Of a stretch of DNA of 64,000 nt, positions 10,861 to 21,759 are shown piece after piece. Under the pieces are notes generated by a model that was not told the origin of the DNA, made no database searches, and saw nothing but the letters and a program-made list of their open reading frames with translations. The stretch is from NCBI GenBank assembly GCA_944472155.2, contig OX235274.1:34036052-34100051 (forward strand), in the 5' to 3' direction. Source of the DNA: Trichobilharzia szidati. Its lineage: Eukaryota > Platyhelminthes > Trematoda > Strigeidida > Schistosomatidae. Each line of letters opens with the position of its first letter. The first letter of the stretch is position 1. The position numbers were made by a program, and so were the translations under genes.

Positions 10861-11329
10861 TTATGATGGACAGTAGCTTAAAAGAGCTATGAAGCGTTTG
10901 GTTGACCGACATTATTGCACCATCCTATTATTACGGAGACGATATTACTGTCATACACGACTACACACCCCAAGCGTGTTATTTAAATAGGATGGAACAA
11001 TCAAAAGATTAGATATCATGTCCTCTGAAAGCATATATTCTATATTGTAACATTAATGTCTAGGACAGCAGTCTGCCTGACTCACTCGTTTCAACGCAGA
11101 ACATTGTACAGAAATGCAGTACTTCGAGTTGCTATACTCCATACACCTCACTAAAAAGATTCAAGAAAACGGTAATAGGCAGAAATGTGAGGGAGAATGA
11201 ATACTGACATGGAAAAACTTGAGGGTTTAGCAGATATGAGAGATGGCAAAGAATGAATGCATCTGCTCTTTTGACAACGATTTCGAGTCATATCACCAAC
11301 TGTCTGCAGTCATTGGTTCTTAGAATCTC

Positions 11330-12480
11330 GAGGACATTAACCAGAAAGCCTACATCTCACCACCTGACTGGTTCAAAATAACATTGTCCGTCGATGAAGG
11401 CGATGGCTAGGACATGTAGTACGCACGTCTAGCCATCTCAGTTGATGTAGTACCTTCACAATCTCATCAATTAACTTTCCTTCCTTACCTAACACACTCG
11501 ACGCCTAACTTCAATATTTCTCACCCTATTATACCACCCAACACTAGAGATAGAACGCAGACACCTATTATCAAAGACAGCTAGCCAGGGGTTTCATATA
11601 TTCCCCCCCCCCATGGCTTTTTTTCATATCCGCAAATGAGGACGGAGCGAACTGGCGTGCAGCACGCGCGTCCTTCCACAATAGCCAGCCGGCTATCACA
11701 TCTACACCAAAGATGATGCAGGTTGGCGAATGCCACACGAACCCTATGTATCCGTTCTGAGATTTCGTCAGCTCGTTGAGGCTGAGGAAAATTCTCGAAT
11801 AAGTGAAGCAGTCAACATGTTCTATCCCTCCACTCCCCATCTTTAAGTTAGAAAGTGATATATTCCAGTCCTGTAGCATCATCTTACATTTGAGAGCAGC
11901 GAACTGCATACTAAACATTCGTCAATTGCTGTTCACTGTGTTCAGAAGACTCAGAGTCTCCGCCTAAGAGAACTATATAATTCGCATATTCTAAGTCAAC
12001 AAGACTGTACCCTGGTAAAAAATCAATCCCTAAGTCACTGAATTCAGTTAGGGTTAATTTCACTAGTGCATCTATAAGGAAAATAAACAAAAGTAGGGAC
12101 AGTGGGTATCCCTGATGGACATTTACTGGTTGTCATCACTTTAGATTACAACTCTCCGTTAGGTCTTATATGGCGGCGTGAGTTCGAGTAGAGTGAGCGC
12201 CTTGATAAGTGCGATGTACTTCCTCGCTACTACCTTCACGACCAAACGTTGTTATAGTGGACGGAGTGGAATCCCGCCTTCAGGTCAAGATATATGGCAG
12301 TTGTTGGGCACCGGTAAATATAGCTACGTTCCAGAATCTGTCAAAGAGCGAAGATATGATCAATACACCCTGTTCCTGGTCTGAAGTCTATCTGGTTTTC
12401 TCTCGTTTGCTTCTCCCAAGCAACACTTAATCTACGCATGATTATTGAGCCCACAACTATGCGACAGCAGGACATCACTT
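11330..12480 (-). mobile_element. RTE-C LINE, degenerate RT and C-terminal region
   Basis: From high to low coordinates the minus strand reads as reverse transcriptase: SRIIMRRLSVAWEKQT (about 12460-12410), then FRPGTGCIDHIFALR, then a gap. FAALKCKMMLQDWN follows near 11910-11870 with HVDCFTYSRIFLS. Remnants of the C-terminal domain (RWLGHVL-like) lie at 11380-11430. These match the same blocks in the intact RTE-A at 16960-17600 but are more diverged. It is heavily disrupted. Between 11930 and 12200 little is readable. Confidence 0.7.
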
Positions 12481-12559
12481 TTTGATGTTATGAGTAAAAG
12501 TGACCTGTAACAGAACGAATGCCTACAGAAACAGTTGTACTGTTCCTGACCGAAATAAT

Positions 12560-13136
12560 TCAAATGAATTGTAGATTAAGATTCATTAGTGGACACAGAG
12601 TGAAGAGGAAGTGAAGAGCCATCAAGTAGAGGAGTTGCATCAGTAGGAGGAAGACAAGATAATAGAGATGAAGATGAAGGCAAAGATGAGTGAGGATTAG
12701 AGAGGTTTCGTGTGCACTTCGTATTGTGAGGGCGATTGTTACTTCCCGGCTGCCCACACGGTGGAAGTTGGTTGCGCGACCGCAGAGCCCAGGGGACAAC
12801 TGCTTGAGGCCGGTCACACGCAGCCTGTTTTTGCTTGTTATTTTTTATTTGGTGTGTCTCAGTAGCATATTTATCACTTCTGCCCTGTGACACGGCAGCA
12901 GGAAGCGCGGTCGTTGTTAATCCGGGCCTCGACCGATCCGGCATGATATTTTGTGATTTTGTTTGGGTCATAGCAATTGGATTGGGTAACTCCTTTTTGT
13001 CTAACCACTATCCAAACAACCTTTCTGGCATGGTAGGACCTCAAGCGATATAAGTCTCAGCCAGTATAGCTTGTTGGGTCATTGCGGTGTTCAAGCCCGA
13101 CCACCATGTCAAGGTAGCATAGCTTTCGGTCGGGTT
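12560..13136 (-). mobile_element. 5' leader of an RTE element with a 131-codon ORF
   Basis: The minus strand of 12975-13136 matches the first ~165 nt of RTE-A (14591-14755): CTACCTTG, GTGGTCGGGCTTGAA, TGACCCAACAAGCTA and the GGTAGGACC...CCATGCCAG blocks. After that it diverges into an open frame (12971-12576, minus, starting MTQTKSQNIMPDRSRPG) rich in Ser, Pro and Gln with no recognised domain. It lies just upstream, in the same sense, of the RTE-C RT remnant, so 13136-11330 may be one internally deleted element. The ORF could be an RTE ORF1, which is inference. Confidence 0.55.
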
Positions 13137-13166
13137 AAGATTAAGTAAAAGACAACTTAGTCACAA

Positions 13167-13172
13167 TTTATT
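13167..13172 (-). terminator. ARMC6: Poly(A) signal of ARMC6
   Basis: AATAAA on the minus strand lies 86-91 nt beyond the TAG stop of the last ARMC6 exon. An RTE leader begins just beyond, at 13136. Confidence 0.6.
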
Positions 13173-13257
13173 TTTTTTGACAGTAAAAGAAATATACAAA
13201 TCAAGTCAGTAATTCATCGGTGTTTCATTAAAAATGTCTATACAACAAAATCAAATA

Positions 13258-13530
13258 CTATCTATCCATCACAACAGACTTCAGAGGTCCTTTCCAAGGT
13301 TCTTGAAGTTCAACTGCACAGTTCAGATCACGAAGAGCTGCTTTAGCTTGATCACAACAAGAAGGGTTTTTTAGAGCTACATTCAATAATTTTTCTAGAT
13401 CAGTATCACCTGTTCCATATTCCAATGTTAAAAAGGAAGCTCGTAGTTCTGGTGATCTTGAGACAATATTGCGTATAGCTCTGCATACAGTTCGAACAGT
13501 TGTAGCGTTTGACATATACAAATCAAGAGT
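13258..13530 (-). CDS. ARMC6: ARMC6, last coding exon
   Basis: Read on the minus strand, the acceptor TTTGTTTTGTAG precedes 13530, and 90 codons run to TAG at 13258-13260. The exon starts in phase 0, matching the phase-0 donor of the exon at 21760. The translation (TLDLYMSNATTVRTVCRAIR NIVSRS in part) is an armadillo-type helix pair. It is followed by AKAALRDLNCAVELQEPWKG, very close to the conserved C-terminus of animal ARMC6 (AKAALRDLGC-VEL-E-W-G). ARMC6 is a conserved cytosolic armadillo-repeat protein of poorly known function. The exon is intact with no frameshift. A longer open frame seen upstream of 13530 is intron. Confidence 0.85.
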   Translation of the reverse strand, partial: TLDLYMSNATTVRTVCRAIRNIVSRSPELRASFLTLEYGTGDTDLEKLLNVALKNPSCCDQAKAALRDLNCAVELQEPWKGPLKSVVMDR

Positions 13531-13621
13531 CTACAAAACAAAGTAAATGAAGTAATAACAGTGGTTTTATCACAATTCAGATACAGACTATAAAGGAGAT
13601 ACAAGTGATAACTGTTAGGCA

Positions 13622-14590
13622 ATAATAATAATAATAATTTGCTTTATTCCAAAACAGTACTTGTGATACAGAATGGAATTCTCAGCATTTTATTACAGTA
13701 TTGCATCGAGTTAGTACATTATCAATAAATAGAATTCTAAATAGATTAAGGAAATCTCAGTTCATTAAGACAACAACATATTGGCATGTCGGTAGCAAAG
13801 CCAAAGCTGAACAGTGTTTGAAGGTGTTAGAAAAGTAGGTGCTGTCATATTTACTAGCGTAAGCGAGAGAAACAAACAAAGCAACACATAACGCAAAAAA
13901 AGAGAGAGAATAAGAAAAGAAAGAAAGAAAATGTTGTACCTACAAATGATATGAGTTGGAAAGACGAGGTCCAGTTGTTCTACTGACTTTTTAATGAATT
14001 ATAGGTGTCACGCCTAATGCTTTCTTTATCGCACAGAACACGAGCTAAGTAGGGTATGGTTGAGCTTTTGTACTTGCTGGTGCGAGCATATAGTTTCCTA
14101 TATAGGCTTCTGGTTTTACCTGATGAGATGCAAGGGGAGAGTTGTGAATGAAGAGGATGGTGTGAGTTAGATAAAATGGATTTGGCCCATTTTTCACATG
14201 AGTCTTTGTGCCTGTCAACCAGAATATTAACAAGCTGGTTAAGTGGCACGTTGCTTACCCTGCTGACAACCTTTAACATCCTGCGTAATATGTTATAGTC
14301 TTTCTTCAGTAGCCCGGGAAAAACTAAGGGGGAACAGTAGAGAATAATAGGCAGAATGCGAGAATTGACGAATTGTAGGAGTAAGGGTTGGGTTATACTA
14401 GAATGTTTTAACTTCTTAATGTAGAAGGTAAGACGAAATATTTTCTTAGAAATCGCCAAGATATGAGACGACCAGGAAAGATCAGCCGATAGAATGACGC
14501 CTAGGTATTTAATTTCCGACTTGGTTTCTATTTCAGTGCCATCTATGTTGCACACCTCATGAGAGCTAACCAGTTTGTTTAGGTCGGATT
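13622..14590 (-). mobile_element. CR1-like LINE (CR1-A), 3' part
   Basis: The minus strand (14580-13980) encodes the post-catalytic part of a CR1-like reverse transcriptase: KYLGVILSADLSWSSHI, KKIFRLTFYIKKLKHSS, ILPIILYCSPLVFPGLLKKD. A clean 191-codon frame ends at a normal stop at 13980. It is followed by a 3' UTR and the family 3' end GCTGAGAATTCC...TACTGTTTTGGAATAAAGC plus (ATT)n at 13622-13640. Homologous to the CR1 copies at 42536 and 52983. The 5' side continues at 18465 after the RTE-A insertion. Removing the insertion and one copy of the duplication restores the frame (HKSDL-NKLVSS). Confidence 0.85.
14581..14590. repeat. Target-site duplication of RTE-A, left copy
   Basis: AGGTCGGATT occurs here and again at 18465-18474, exactly flanking RTE-A. 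Confidence 0.9.
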
Positions 14591-17500
14591 CCCGGCCGAT
14601 AACTGCTACCTTGCCGTGGTGGTCGGGCTTGAATGCCGCAGTGACCCAACAAGCTAAACTGGCTGGGACTCATGTCCCTGCAGGTCCTACCATGCCAGGA
14701 AGGTTGTTTGGATAGCGGTTAGACTAAAAGCAGTTACCATGGGGTACATGGGCTCCAGTTACCAATTGGATCGAATGGCGTATGAACCCATATGGGTCAC
14801 CGGCAACCATGGGAATGCAGCTCCTGACGCTGCTCCGCTGCCTTGCGGATTAGACTCCAAGTCAAAGGCTCGGGGGGTGGTCCCTTAATAAAACCACCTG
14901 CTTCGGTCTGGGCGCCCGGGCAGTATCTCAGCCCGCACACAATGAATGAATTGAAGCAACGAACTCTCATTGAAACTCAACGCGCGCTAGTGAAAAATGA
15001 TTCCAAGCAATATTGATCCCTCAAGCAACTTATTTCCTTCCTATCATACTTTTATTTTTACACATAGTTTCCTGTATTTTACCTTTGCTAACCTTGGCTT
15101 CTTAACCTTCGACAGCCTTTCGCCTTTGTCGAGATTTCCAGCCTATCCGTGTCGTTTCGAGATGTTAGTGAGTAGTCCTCAAAGTGGTTGTTCCCAATGC
15201 GACTTCTAACACAGATATCCTGAAATCGCGTGCTGCGTTCAAGCTGACCACCTACAATGTTCGGACGCTGATGCAAATCGGACAACAGGCAGGGTTGGCA
15301 AGAACTTTGGAAAGCCTCGCTATCGATGTCTGCTGCATTTCGGAGACCCGCATTCAAGATCCCAGTGAAGTGCTTCGACTATCCTCTCCATTTGGAAGTT
15401 CTAGTAGTATGTACCACCTGCGCTTATCCGTGGACCCTGTGGCATCGGCATCCGGCGTAGCTGGTGTCGGTGTCGCACTGAGCGCTAGAGCCGAAGCTGC
15501 ACTGCTCGACTGGATTCCCATTAACAGTCGTTTATGTGCTGTGAGGCTGGAAGGATATACGAAAGTAAGGAGTAGTAGGCCAGATAGGCGGTGTCTATTT
15601 GTTGTCTCTGCCTATGCACCGACGGATTGCAGCCCGGATGCAATGAAGGATGAGTTTTACTACCAACTGAGCGATCTGTTGAAACAGGCGGGTCGGAGGG
15701 ATATCGTAGTGCTAGCTGGGGACTTGAATGCACAGGTCGGGCGTCTGAGCTCAGAGGAGAGTCGTCTAGGTGGTCAATGGGGACTACATGGTCGCAGGTC
15801 AGATAATGGGGACCGTCTTCTGCAGCTTTGCGCGGATCACAACCTATTTTTAGCCAGCACCAACTTCCGGCACAGCCATCGCCGTAGCGCTACCTGGCGT
15901 CCTCCCTCTGCGAAGCAAGCTTGGACTCAGATTGATCATATTGCGGTCAGTTTCCGGTGGCGAGGATGCATACAAGACTGTCGCTCCTTCTGGAGCACAT
16001 GCCTGGACTCCGATCATGCGTTAGTGTGTGCCAAGTTCGTCTTGCGATTTGGTGGGGTTCGTAAAAACCGTCGTCTAAGCGTTGATGTGAGCAAACTAGT
16101 AGCACCTGCTACTTCTTTGAAATATCAGAATGAGTTGAAAACAATGCTTGCCAACAACCCCCCAAGTAGTATAGATGAACACTGGCTTCATGTGCAAGGT
16201 GCCATGCAAAAGGCGAGTGTAGCCGCTTGCGGCTTGAAAGAATGCTCCGCTAACAACCACTGGGTTTCTGCGAGTTCCTTGCAACTCATGGATGAACGCC
16301 GGTCCATTCCGGCTGGCAGTGAATACAACAATCAGCGAAAGGCGCTCACGCGCAAGATAAGAAAGTGTTTACGTAAGGACCGCGAAGCCTGGTGGTCAGA
16401 ACGTGCGTATGAGATGGAGTCAGCTGCTGCATCTGGCAACAGTCGGAAGCTGTTCCAACTCATACGAAACACCGGCAGCAAGAAACAAGGTGTCAGCGAG
16501 ACGGTCTGTGAGGCAGATGGCACTTCAATTACCAGCCTGAAGAGACGCCTGGAACGCTGGGCAGAGCACTTCGGGAAGCAGTTCAGCTGGCCACCAGCTT
16601 CATTGTCTACTATCACTAGCCCGAGTGCTCCTTGGTCGGTTAGTACCGACCCACCCACCGAAGCGGAGGTCCGTAAGGAACTCCAAGTTCTGAAACGCCA
16701 TAAGGCGCCCGGCCCAGACAAATTACCCCCTGCTCTTTTTAAAGAGGGTGGCGAGACTCTCATAATGGCTCTAACTGGGTTGTTCAGGAGGGTGTGGGAG
16801 ACAGAGAGCGTACCATCAATGTGGAACGAAGCCATTATCGTCCCCATCTTTAAAAAGGGTCGACGTAATTCTTGTGACAACCATAGGGGTATCAGTCTGT
16901 TACCAGTTGCGTCTAAAATATTGGCTGCTGTCATGCTTCGCAGACTGTGCAAAATACGTGAAGGATTGATTCGCGAAGAGCAGGCTGGGTTTCGTTCAGG
17001 TCGTGGATGCATTGATCATGTGTTCACCCTTCGTCAGTTGTTGGAACACCGCCACACATATTGCAGGCCAACGATCGTTGTGTTTCTTGACATTAGGGCT
17101 GCCTTCGATTCGTTGGACAGAACTGTGCTCTGGAACTGTCTGTTAGAGAGAGGTGTACCTGAGAAATTTGTAAACATCTTGAAAGCCCTATACAGAAACA
17201 CCTCAGGTAGAGTGAGGGCATACAACCAACTATCACCACTGTTCCCAACCAACAGTGGGGTTAGACAGGGTTGCCCAATCTCGCCATTTCTCTTTAACTT
17301 TGCCATCGATGACATTCTGGAGTCAGCTCTGAAGGATGTGCGTGAAGGTGGTGTAGATCTGCTACCTGGAGATAGACTTTTCGACCTCGAGTATGCAGAC
17401 GATATCGTCTTACTGTGCGATGGCATGCAGGCTGCCCAAATCGCACTTAATCAGTTGGCGATCAGTGTCTGTAAGTATGGTATGTGCTTTGCACCATCTA

Positions 17501-18464
17501 AGTGCAAAGTACTGTTACAAGATTGGCAGGAGCCTGTACCTGCACTCACTCTTGCGGGTGAACCGCTTGAAGTTGTCGATAAGTTTGTGCACCTAGGTAG
17601 TTGTGTGAGTGCTGGCGGAGGGGTGACGGATGAGATTTCCAACCGTATAATGAAAGCTAGGGTGGCATACATCAACTTGAGCCACCTCTGGCGCCGTCGC
17701 GACGTTAGCCTGGCTGTCAAAGGTCGGGTATACAATGCTTCGGTGCGGGCTGCGCTGCTCTACGCCTGTGAAACCTGACCTCTCCGAGCTGAGGATGTGA
17801 GGCGACTCTGCGTGTTCGATCACCGCTGTCTCCGCAGGATTGCTTGCGTTCGATGGCATCATCGCGTGAGTAATTCTGAGGTTCGGCGGTGTGTGTTTGA
17901 ACACAGTGGAGATCACCATTCATTGAATGTCGTCATCTGGAAACACCGGCTCCGGTGGCTTGGACATGTGCTGCGAATGTCACCCCAGAGGCTTCCGTAC
18001 AGGTCTCTGTTCGCTAGCCCTGGGACGGGATGGAAAAGGCGGAGAGGTGGTCAGCCCATGACGTGGCGTCGTGGGATGAAGGATTTCTGTGCTAGATTAG
18101 CATCGATTGGTGTGTCACGACTCCCTGGTTGGGGTCTGAGAGATTGCTCAAATCGATGGCTCGAAACGTTATCGGATATGGCCAAGAATCGTAATCAATG
18201 GCGAATGTGTTGCGATTTCCTTCTTTCTTCCATTCCCGATGATAGTTAACGAACACTGTTTGAACCTGTTAAGAATGAGTGTTTTCCTTCCAGATAAAGT
18301 TCTTTATTCGTTCTCTACTTATATATATATTTTTTCTTTTCCTGCCTTCCTTCCTTTTTTTTCATCTATGTTGTTTTATTATTATTGTGTGGCGCATCCT
18401 TCTTGGTGCCATATTGTACCAAGTTCTAATGCGTTTAAATAAATAAATAAATAAATAAATAATA
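14591..18464 (+). mobile_element. RTE-A: nearly intact RTE-clade LINE (SR2-like)
   Basis: The element is 3,874 bp: a 5' leader of about 590 nt, one long ORF with endonuclease and reverse transcriptase, a 3' UTR of about 190 nt and a terminal (AAAT)n run (18436-18464). It is flanked by a perfect 10-bp duplication, AGGTCGGATT, which fixes both ends. An EEP endonuclease plus RT in one ORF, about 3.9 kb in length, and a short-repeat tail in place of a long poly(A) agree with the RTE clade, of which SR2 is the known schistosome member (from memory). It appears full length and young: perfect duplication and one stop in 1,022 codons. Confidence 0.9.
15184..18249 (+). CDS. RTE-A polyprotein (EEP endonuclease + reverse transcriptase), one internal stop
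   Basis: Frame 15184-18249 encodes a LINE protein. The N-terminal EEP endonuclease (residues ~19-290) has TTYNVRT (Asn25), the metal-binding Glu54 in SETR, SAYAP, GDLNAQVG (Asp~180/Asn~182) and SDHALV (~278). A linker follows. The RT (~500-800) has QAGFRSGRGCIDH, LDIRAAFDS (~636), GVRQGCPISPFLF, YADD (~737-740) and the LGS block. The C-terminal part includes RLRWLGHVLRM. The only defect is TGA at 17776-17778 between ...YACET and PLRAED. Relatives have Trp (TGG) there, so this is a single G-to-A change. The true start is unclear: an upstream in-frame TGA at 15169 excludes earlier starts in this frame, position 15184 is GTG, and a frame from ATG 14998/15163 overlaps at -1. The protein is 1,021 residues if the stop is read through. 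Confidence 0.85.
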
Positions 18465-18474
18465 AGGTCGGATT
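18465..18474. repeat. Target-site duplication of RTE-A, right copy
   Basis: AGGTCGGATT, identical to 14581-14590. It directly follows the (AAAT)n tail. Confidence 0.9.
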
Positions 18475-18960
18475 TATGCCTCAAGGTGAAATTGACTGTT
18501 TGGCATTTGGAGGGGTTAAAGGTAAGACCGTTTTCCTTGGACCACTGGCTGATTTCTGACAGAAAGCCATTAAGTTTAGAGCAGTCACTTTGACATTTGA
18601 CAGGCAATGATACAGTCAGGTCGTCAGCATATTTGACAAAATTAATGTCATTTGAAGATGGTAAGTCATGTAGAAAGAAAGAAAAGAGAAGTGGTGAGAG
18701 TACAGCGCCTTGGGGGACACCAGCTTCAGTGAGCGCAGCAGAGGAGGATTGACCTTTGTGTACGGTGCACTGCATTCTGTTAGAGAAGTAGGAATGCAAC
18801 CAGTTAGTGACCCAGGGGGGCCCAGTTTTTGTCATAGAGAGCTTATTTAGCAAGACACATCTGGGTACAGAGTCGAAAGCAGAAGTGAAGTCGAGAAACG
18901 TGCAGCGGACGTATTTGGCACTTTTATCTAATGATGAGACGATACTGTTGCGTAATGTGA
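18465..18960 (-). mobile_element. CR1-like LINE (CR1-A), 5' part
   Basis: The minus strand encodes the catalytic region of the same CR1 copy as 13622-14590: FLDFTSAFDSVPR, LTEAGVPQGAVLSPLLFSFF, FVKYADDLTVS and SKCQTVNFTLRHKSDL, the last adjoining the break. It is open back to about 18957, where the element is 5'-truncated within the RT domain. Confidence 0.85.
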
Positions 18961-19194
18961 TTTTTTATTACTTATTTTATTTTCAAAACGATGGGTGCTG
19001 AACAGAGAATACTCTATTCGATAAATTCTTCATCAGGTTCTACAGTTATATATACACATTATAGTGAATGAATGAATTAGTGTTATGAACAACATTAATT
19101 CTGTTTAAATAACATCGAATCAATAATATCAGTAGATTACAGCTCAATAGCATGAACATAACAATACACACTGAATGTCAGAAAAAATAGGAAA

Positions 19195-19430
19195 GATAAA
19201 ATTACAGATTTATGAATTTCTAGTCTCTACTGAAGGCCAGGGCAGTAGTATGTGCTGCACTTGCTTCTATTGCACACAGAGCACTGGTTGTTTGAGGTGA
19301 ATTGCAATAGCCTCTGCTGTTTGGAGCATGCAGTGCTTCGATGTTTTTGGCAATTTATTAGGCACCCGGTAGATGATAGAGAAGGATTCTTCAATGCTAG
19401 CTAGCTTTGTGGCCGGTTTACACCAGATAG
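19195..19430 (-). mobile_element. Penelope-like element, C-terminal fragment
   Basis: The minus strand reads EESFSIIYRVPNKLPKTSKH...LQTAEAIAIHLKQPVLCV, with stops, then ...LLPWP near 19215. This is the end of a PLE GIY-YIG domain and resembles 22498-22740 (FLKIIYRIHAKLP..AEGLAI). No catalytic residues remain. Confidence 0.6.
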
Positions 19431-19474
19431 TCCAATAATGAACTGTTAGTGGTTTTCACTACACCTTTGCTTAC

Positions 19475-19675
19475 GTCTAGAGTGGAATGTAGGGCTTTGA
19501 GCTTCCACTTCGAAGTTTCAGTAGCAGTGGTGTTTTACTACGGAGAGTGGAGTTGCTAGTCTCACATCCAAGCTTCCCTCTTTACCAGCTCCACAACCGG
19601 CCAGACAAGGTCGGAAATCGAACCGCAGACCGTTTGCACGGTTGGTGAGCATTTCTACCGCCGAACCACCGAAGC
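19475..19675 (-). mobile_element. SINE S3
   Basis: Read on the minus strand, a tRNA-like head (19675-19610; A-box-like TGGTTCGGCGGTAGAAATG, B box GCGGTTCGATTTC) is followed by a body ending ...ACTGAAACTTCGAAG, and then a tail GCCCTACATTCCACTC. The tail resembles the RTE-B 3' end. Other copies are at 22990 and 39056. Confidence 0.65.
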
Positions 19676-20018
19676 ACAATATAATTTAGTTTACAGAAAA
19701 CCTATAAACAGCTGTGTGATGAATAAAAAGTGCGAAAAGTAAGAATTCTGTATATAAATTTCTAAACTGTAGATAACTCCTAAACCTAGAATTAGTAGTG
19801 GCTTCAACAGACAACCTTACACAGATAAGCAGCAGTTCGAGGTGTCACACTGCATGTAGCACACAAAAGAAGACAAAGGATAGAGGCAGAGAGCGAGAGA
19901 GAGAGAAAAGATTCGAAAGAACGACAATAAGCAGGAATGTGAAAGAGTATGAATAGTAACATGGAACCACAATAGGGTTTAATCGATATGACCGATCACA
20001 AGGAATGAAAGTATCTTC

Positions 20019-20333
20019 CCTATTTAGAACATCTTTCAGCTATATCACCAAAGGTCTTGGAATCCAGAGGACCCCACCCAACCAGTCTGCACTCAAACTA
20101 ACTGTCAAAGATATAATGAGTTGATTCCAAATTGTTGTTTGACAACCACGAGCTCGTTCCCAATTTGATCTTATTCCAGTTAACATTCTCCGTGGAAGGT
20201 GTAGATTAGGCATGCGCAGCACGTCTCCTGACCATCTCAATCGATGTAGCTTTACAACGCCTTCGATTGACTTTCACCCCTTACCCAACACTCAACGCCT
20301 AACCTCAATCCTACTCAACCAATGGTAGTACCA
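20019..20333 (-). mobile_element. RTE-C LINE, C-terminal fragment
   Basis: The minus strand encodes RWSGDVLRMPNLHLPRRMLTGIRSNWERARG and a following block like that in RTE-A (RWLGHVLRMSPQRLPYRSLFA). Adjacent upstream sequence (to about 20333) belongs to the same region but is degraded. Confidence 0.7.
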
Positions 20334-20337
20334 TCTA

Positions 20338-21545
20338 ATACGGCAGACAGCAGTTGGGAGAGACAGGAGCGTAATGCCGCGCCAGTTCTTGCATTGACTT
20401 AAGTCTCCAATCACCAGGTACCCCGCTCTCTTTCCACACCTTCTCCAATAGTGGTGTCATCAAGTCCGCTGTTGTCTCTCGATCCGTTTTCAATGTTCTT
20501 GCTGCTTTTCCAGCTTTTAGCATCTTGATTGCCTTTACGACTTCTGTCCTCCTCAGAGGATTGATGTTCATTGGTAGTTCTGCTTCCGTTGTTAGTATTA
20601 TTGGGCGCGTTGTAGGTGGGAGTCAATTTAGAAGTCTTTTGAAGTGTTCAGCCCAGTGATTCCTTTGCTCCACCTATTTGGTGATTGACTTTCCATTGTC
20701 ATCCTTCACTGGCTTAATTTGTGTCGAACTTTTCCTCGATAAGAACCTATTTGTGTGGTAGTGTTGCGACGTCTCCTTTGCCTGCACTGCAGCTTGTTCT
20801 GCTTCACTTGCCATAGCTTCATAATATTTTCTTTTGTCTTCCCTGCCACTCTTCTTTACTCTTTCGTTCAGTGTCTTGCAGCTTGCATTCAACTCCTGTT
20901 TTTGTTGCTCGTCGATGCACTGGATAATCTTTTGTTTCACCGCTCTTCTCTCTTCTGTTAGTCTCCATGTGTCCGTAGTGAGCCACTATTTGTCCTGTCT
21001 CTTCCTTCTGCCCAGAACTTCCATGCCGCTTTCAGGCTCTTCCAGTGCTTTTCAACACTGGTCTCTTCGCCAGTGTTGATATGTATCTCCACCTTTTTCC
21101 TAATGATTGCAGTGAAGATATCCTTTGTATCCTGATCCTTTAGTTTTTGAGTACTGAACTTGGCTTGTGGTCTATCTCCAGCTCCTGTTTCTTTGAAAGC
21201 TTTTAATTTGATTTGGATTGTCCCTTGTACGAGATAGTGGTCTAAGCCAACGTCTGCTCCTCTTCTTACTGTCGTGTCCAGTAAACTGAGTCTCCACTTC
21301 CTGGAGCAGTATATTGAGATGAAGTCGATTTGGTTTTTGGTTTGCCCTGTCTGGTGACACCCATGTAGCCTTGTGGTTATCCCTCTGTTTGTATACACTA
21401 CCGCCAATCACTAGTTCGTTGAAGGCACAGAAGTCAGCGAAGAGTTCTCCGTTTTTATTCATCTCTCCAAGTGCCTCTCTACGCATAATTATGGGTATAA
21501 TTCGCCTTTTCAATGGGATCGGTCAATTGTCCGTTGGTTTATTCT
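20338..21545 (-). mobile_element. RTE-B LINE, endonuclease end through start of RT
   Basis: Minus strand, high to low: the end of an EEP endonuclease (GEMNKNGELFADFCAFNELVIGG, HKATWVSPD, then RRGADVGLDHYLV, the S/LDH-type motif), a linker (KHWKSLKAAW...), EAEQAAVQAKETSQHY, and the start of RT (RRTEVVKAIKMLKAGKA, ESGVPGDWR). At least three frameshifts split it. This is the only place in the window where the N-terminal half of RTE-B is seen. Confidence 0.8.
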
Positions 21546-21759
21546 GGTGCTTAAAATTTAACCTCGTCATATTATGAAGGCCAGCACACATAAAATAGCA
21601 AACATATTACACATACATATATCCCTTCAAACTATTTTGTTATTGTTCAAATACTAAAACTAACAATAACAACAGCAACAAGAAATGCCAAAAACATTTA
21701 CCGAAATATTTATAGTCACATATATACCTTAAAATTCTAATAAACGAAGAAATATATAC

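Larger units (their letters stand above)
13531..21759 (-). other. ARMC6: ARMC6 last intron, 8.2 kb, filled with retroelements
   Basis: It is bounded by AAG|GTATAT (donor, minus, at 21759-21758) and TTTTGTAG (acceptor before 13530). From the 3' to the 5' side it contains CR1-A, split by RTE-A, a PLE fragment, SINE S3, an RTE-C piece and an RTE-B piece. The CR1, PLE, S3, RTE-C and RTE-B pieces lie in the sense of the gene. RTE-A is antisense to it. Confidence 0.75.
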
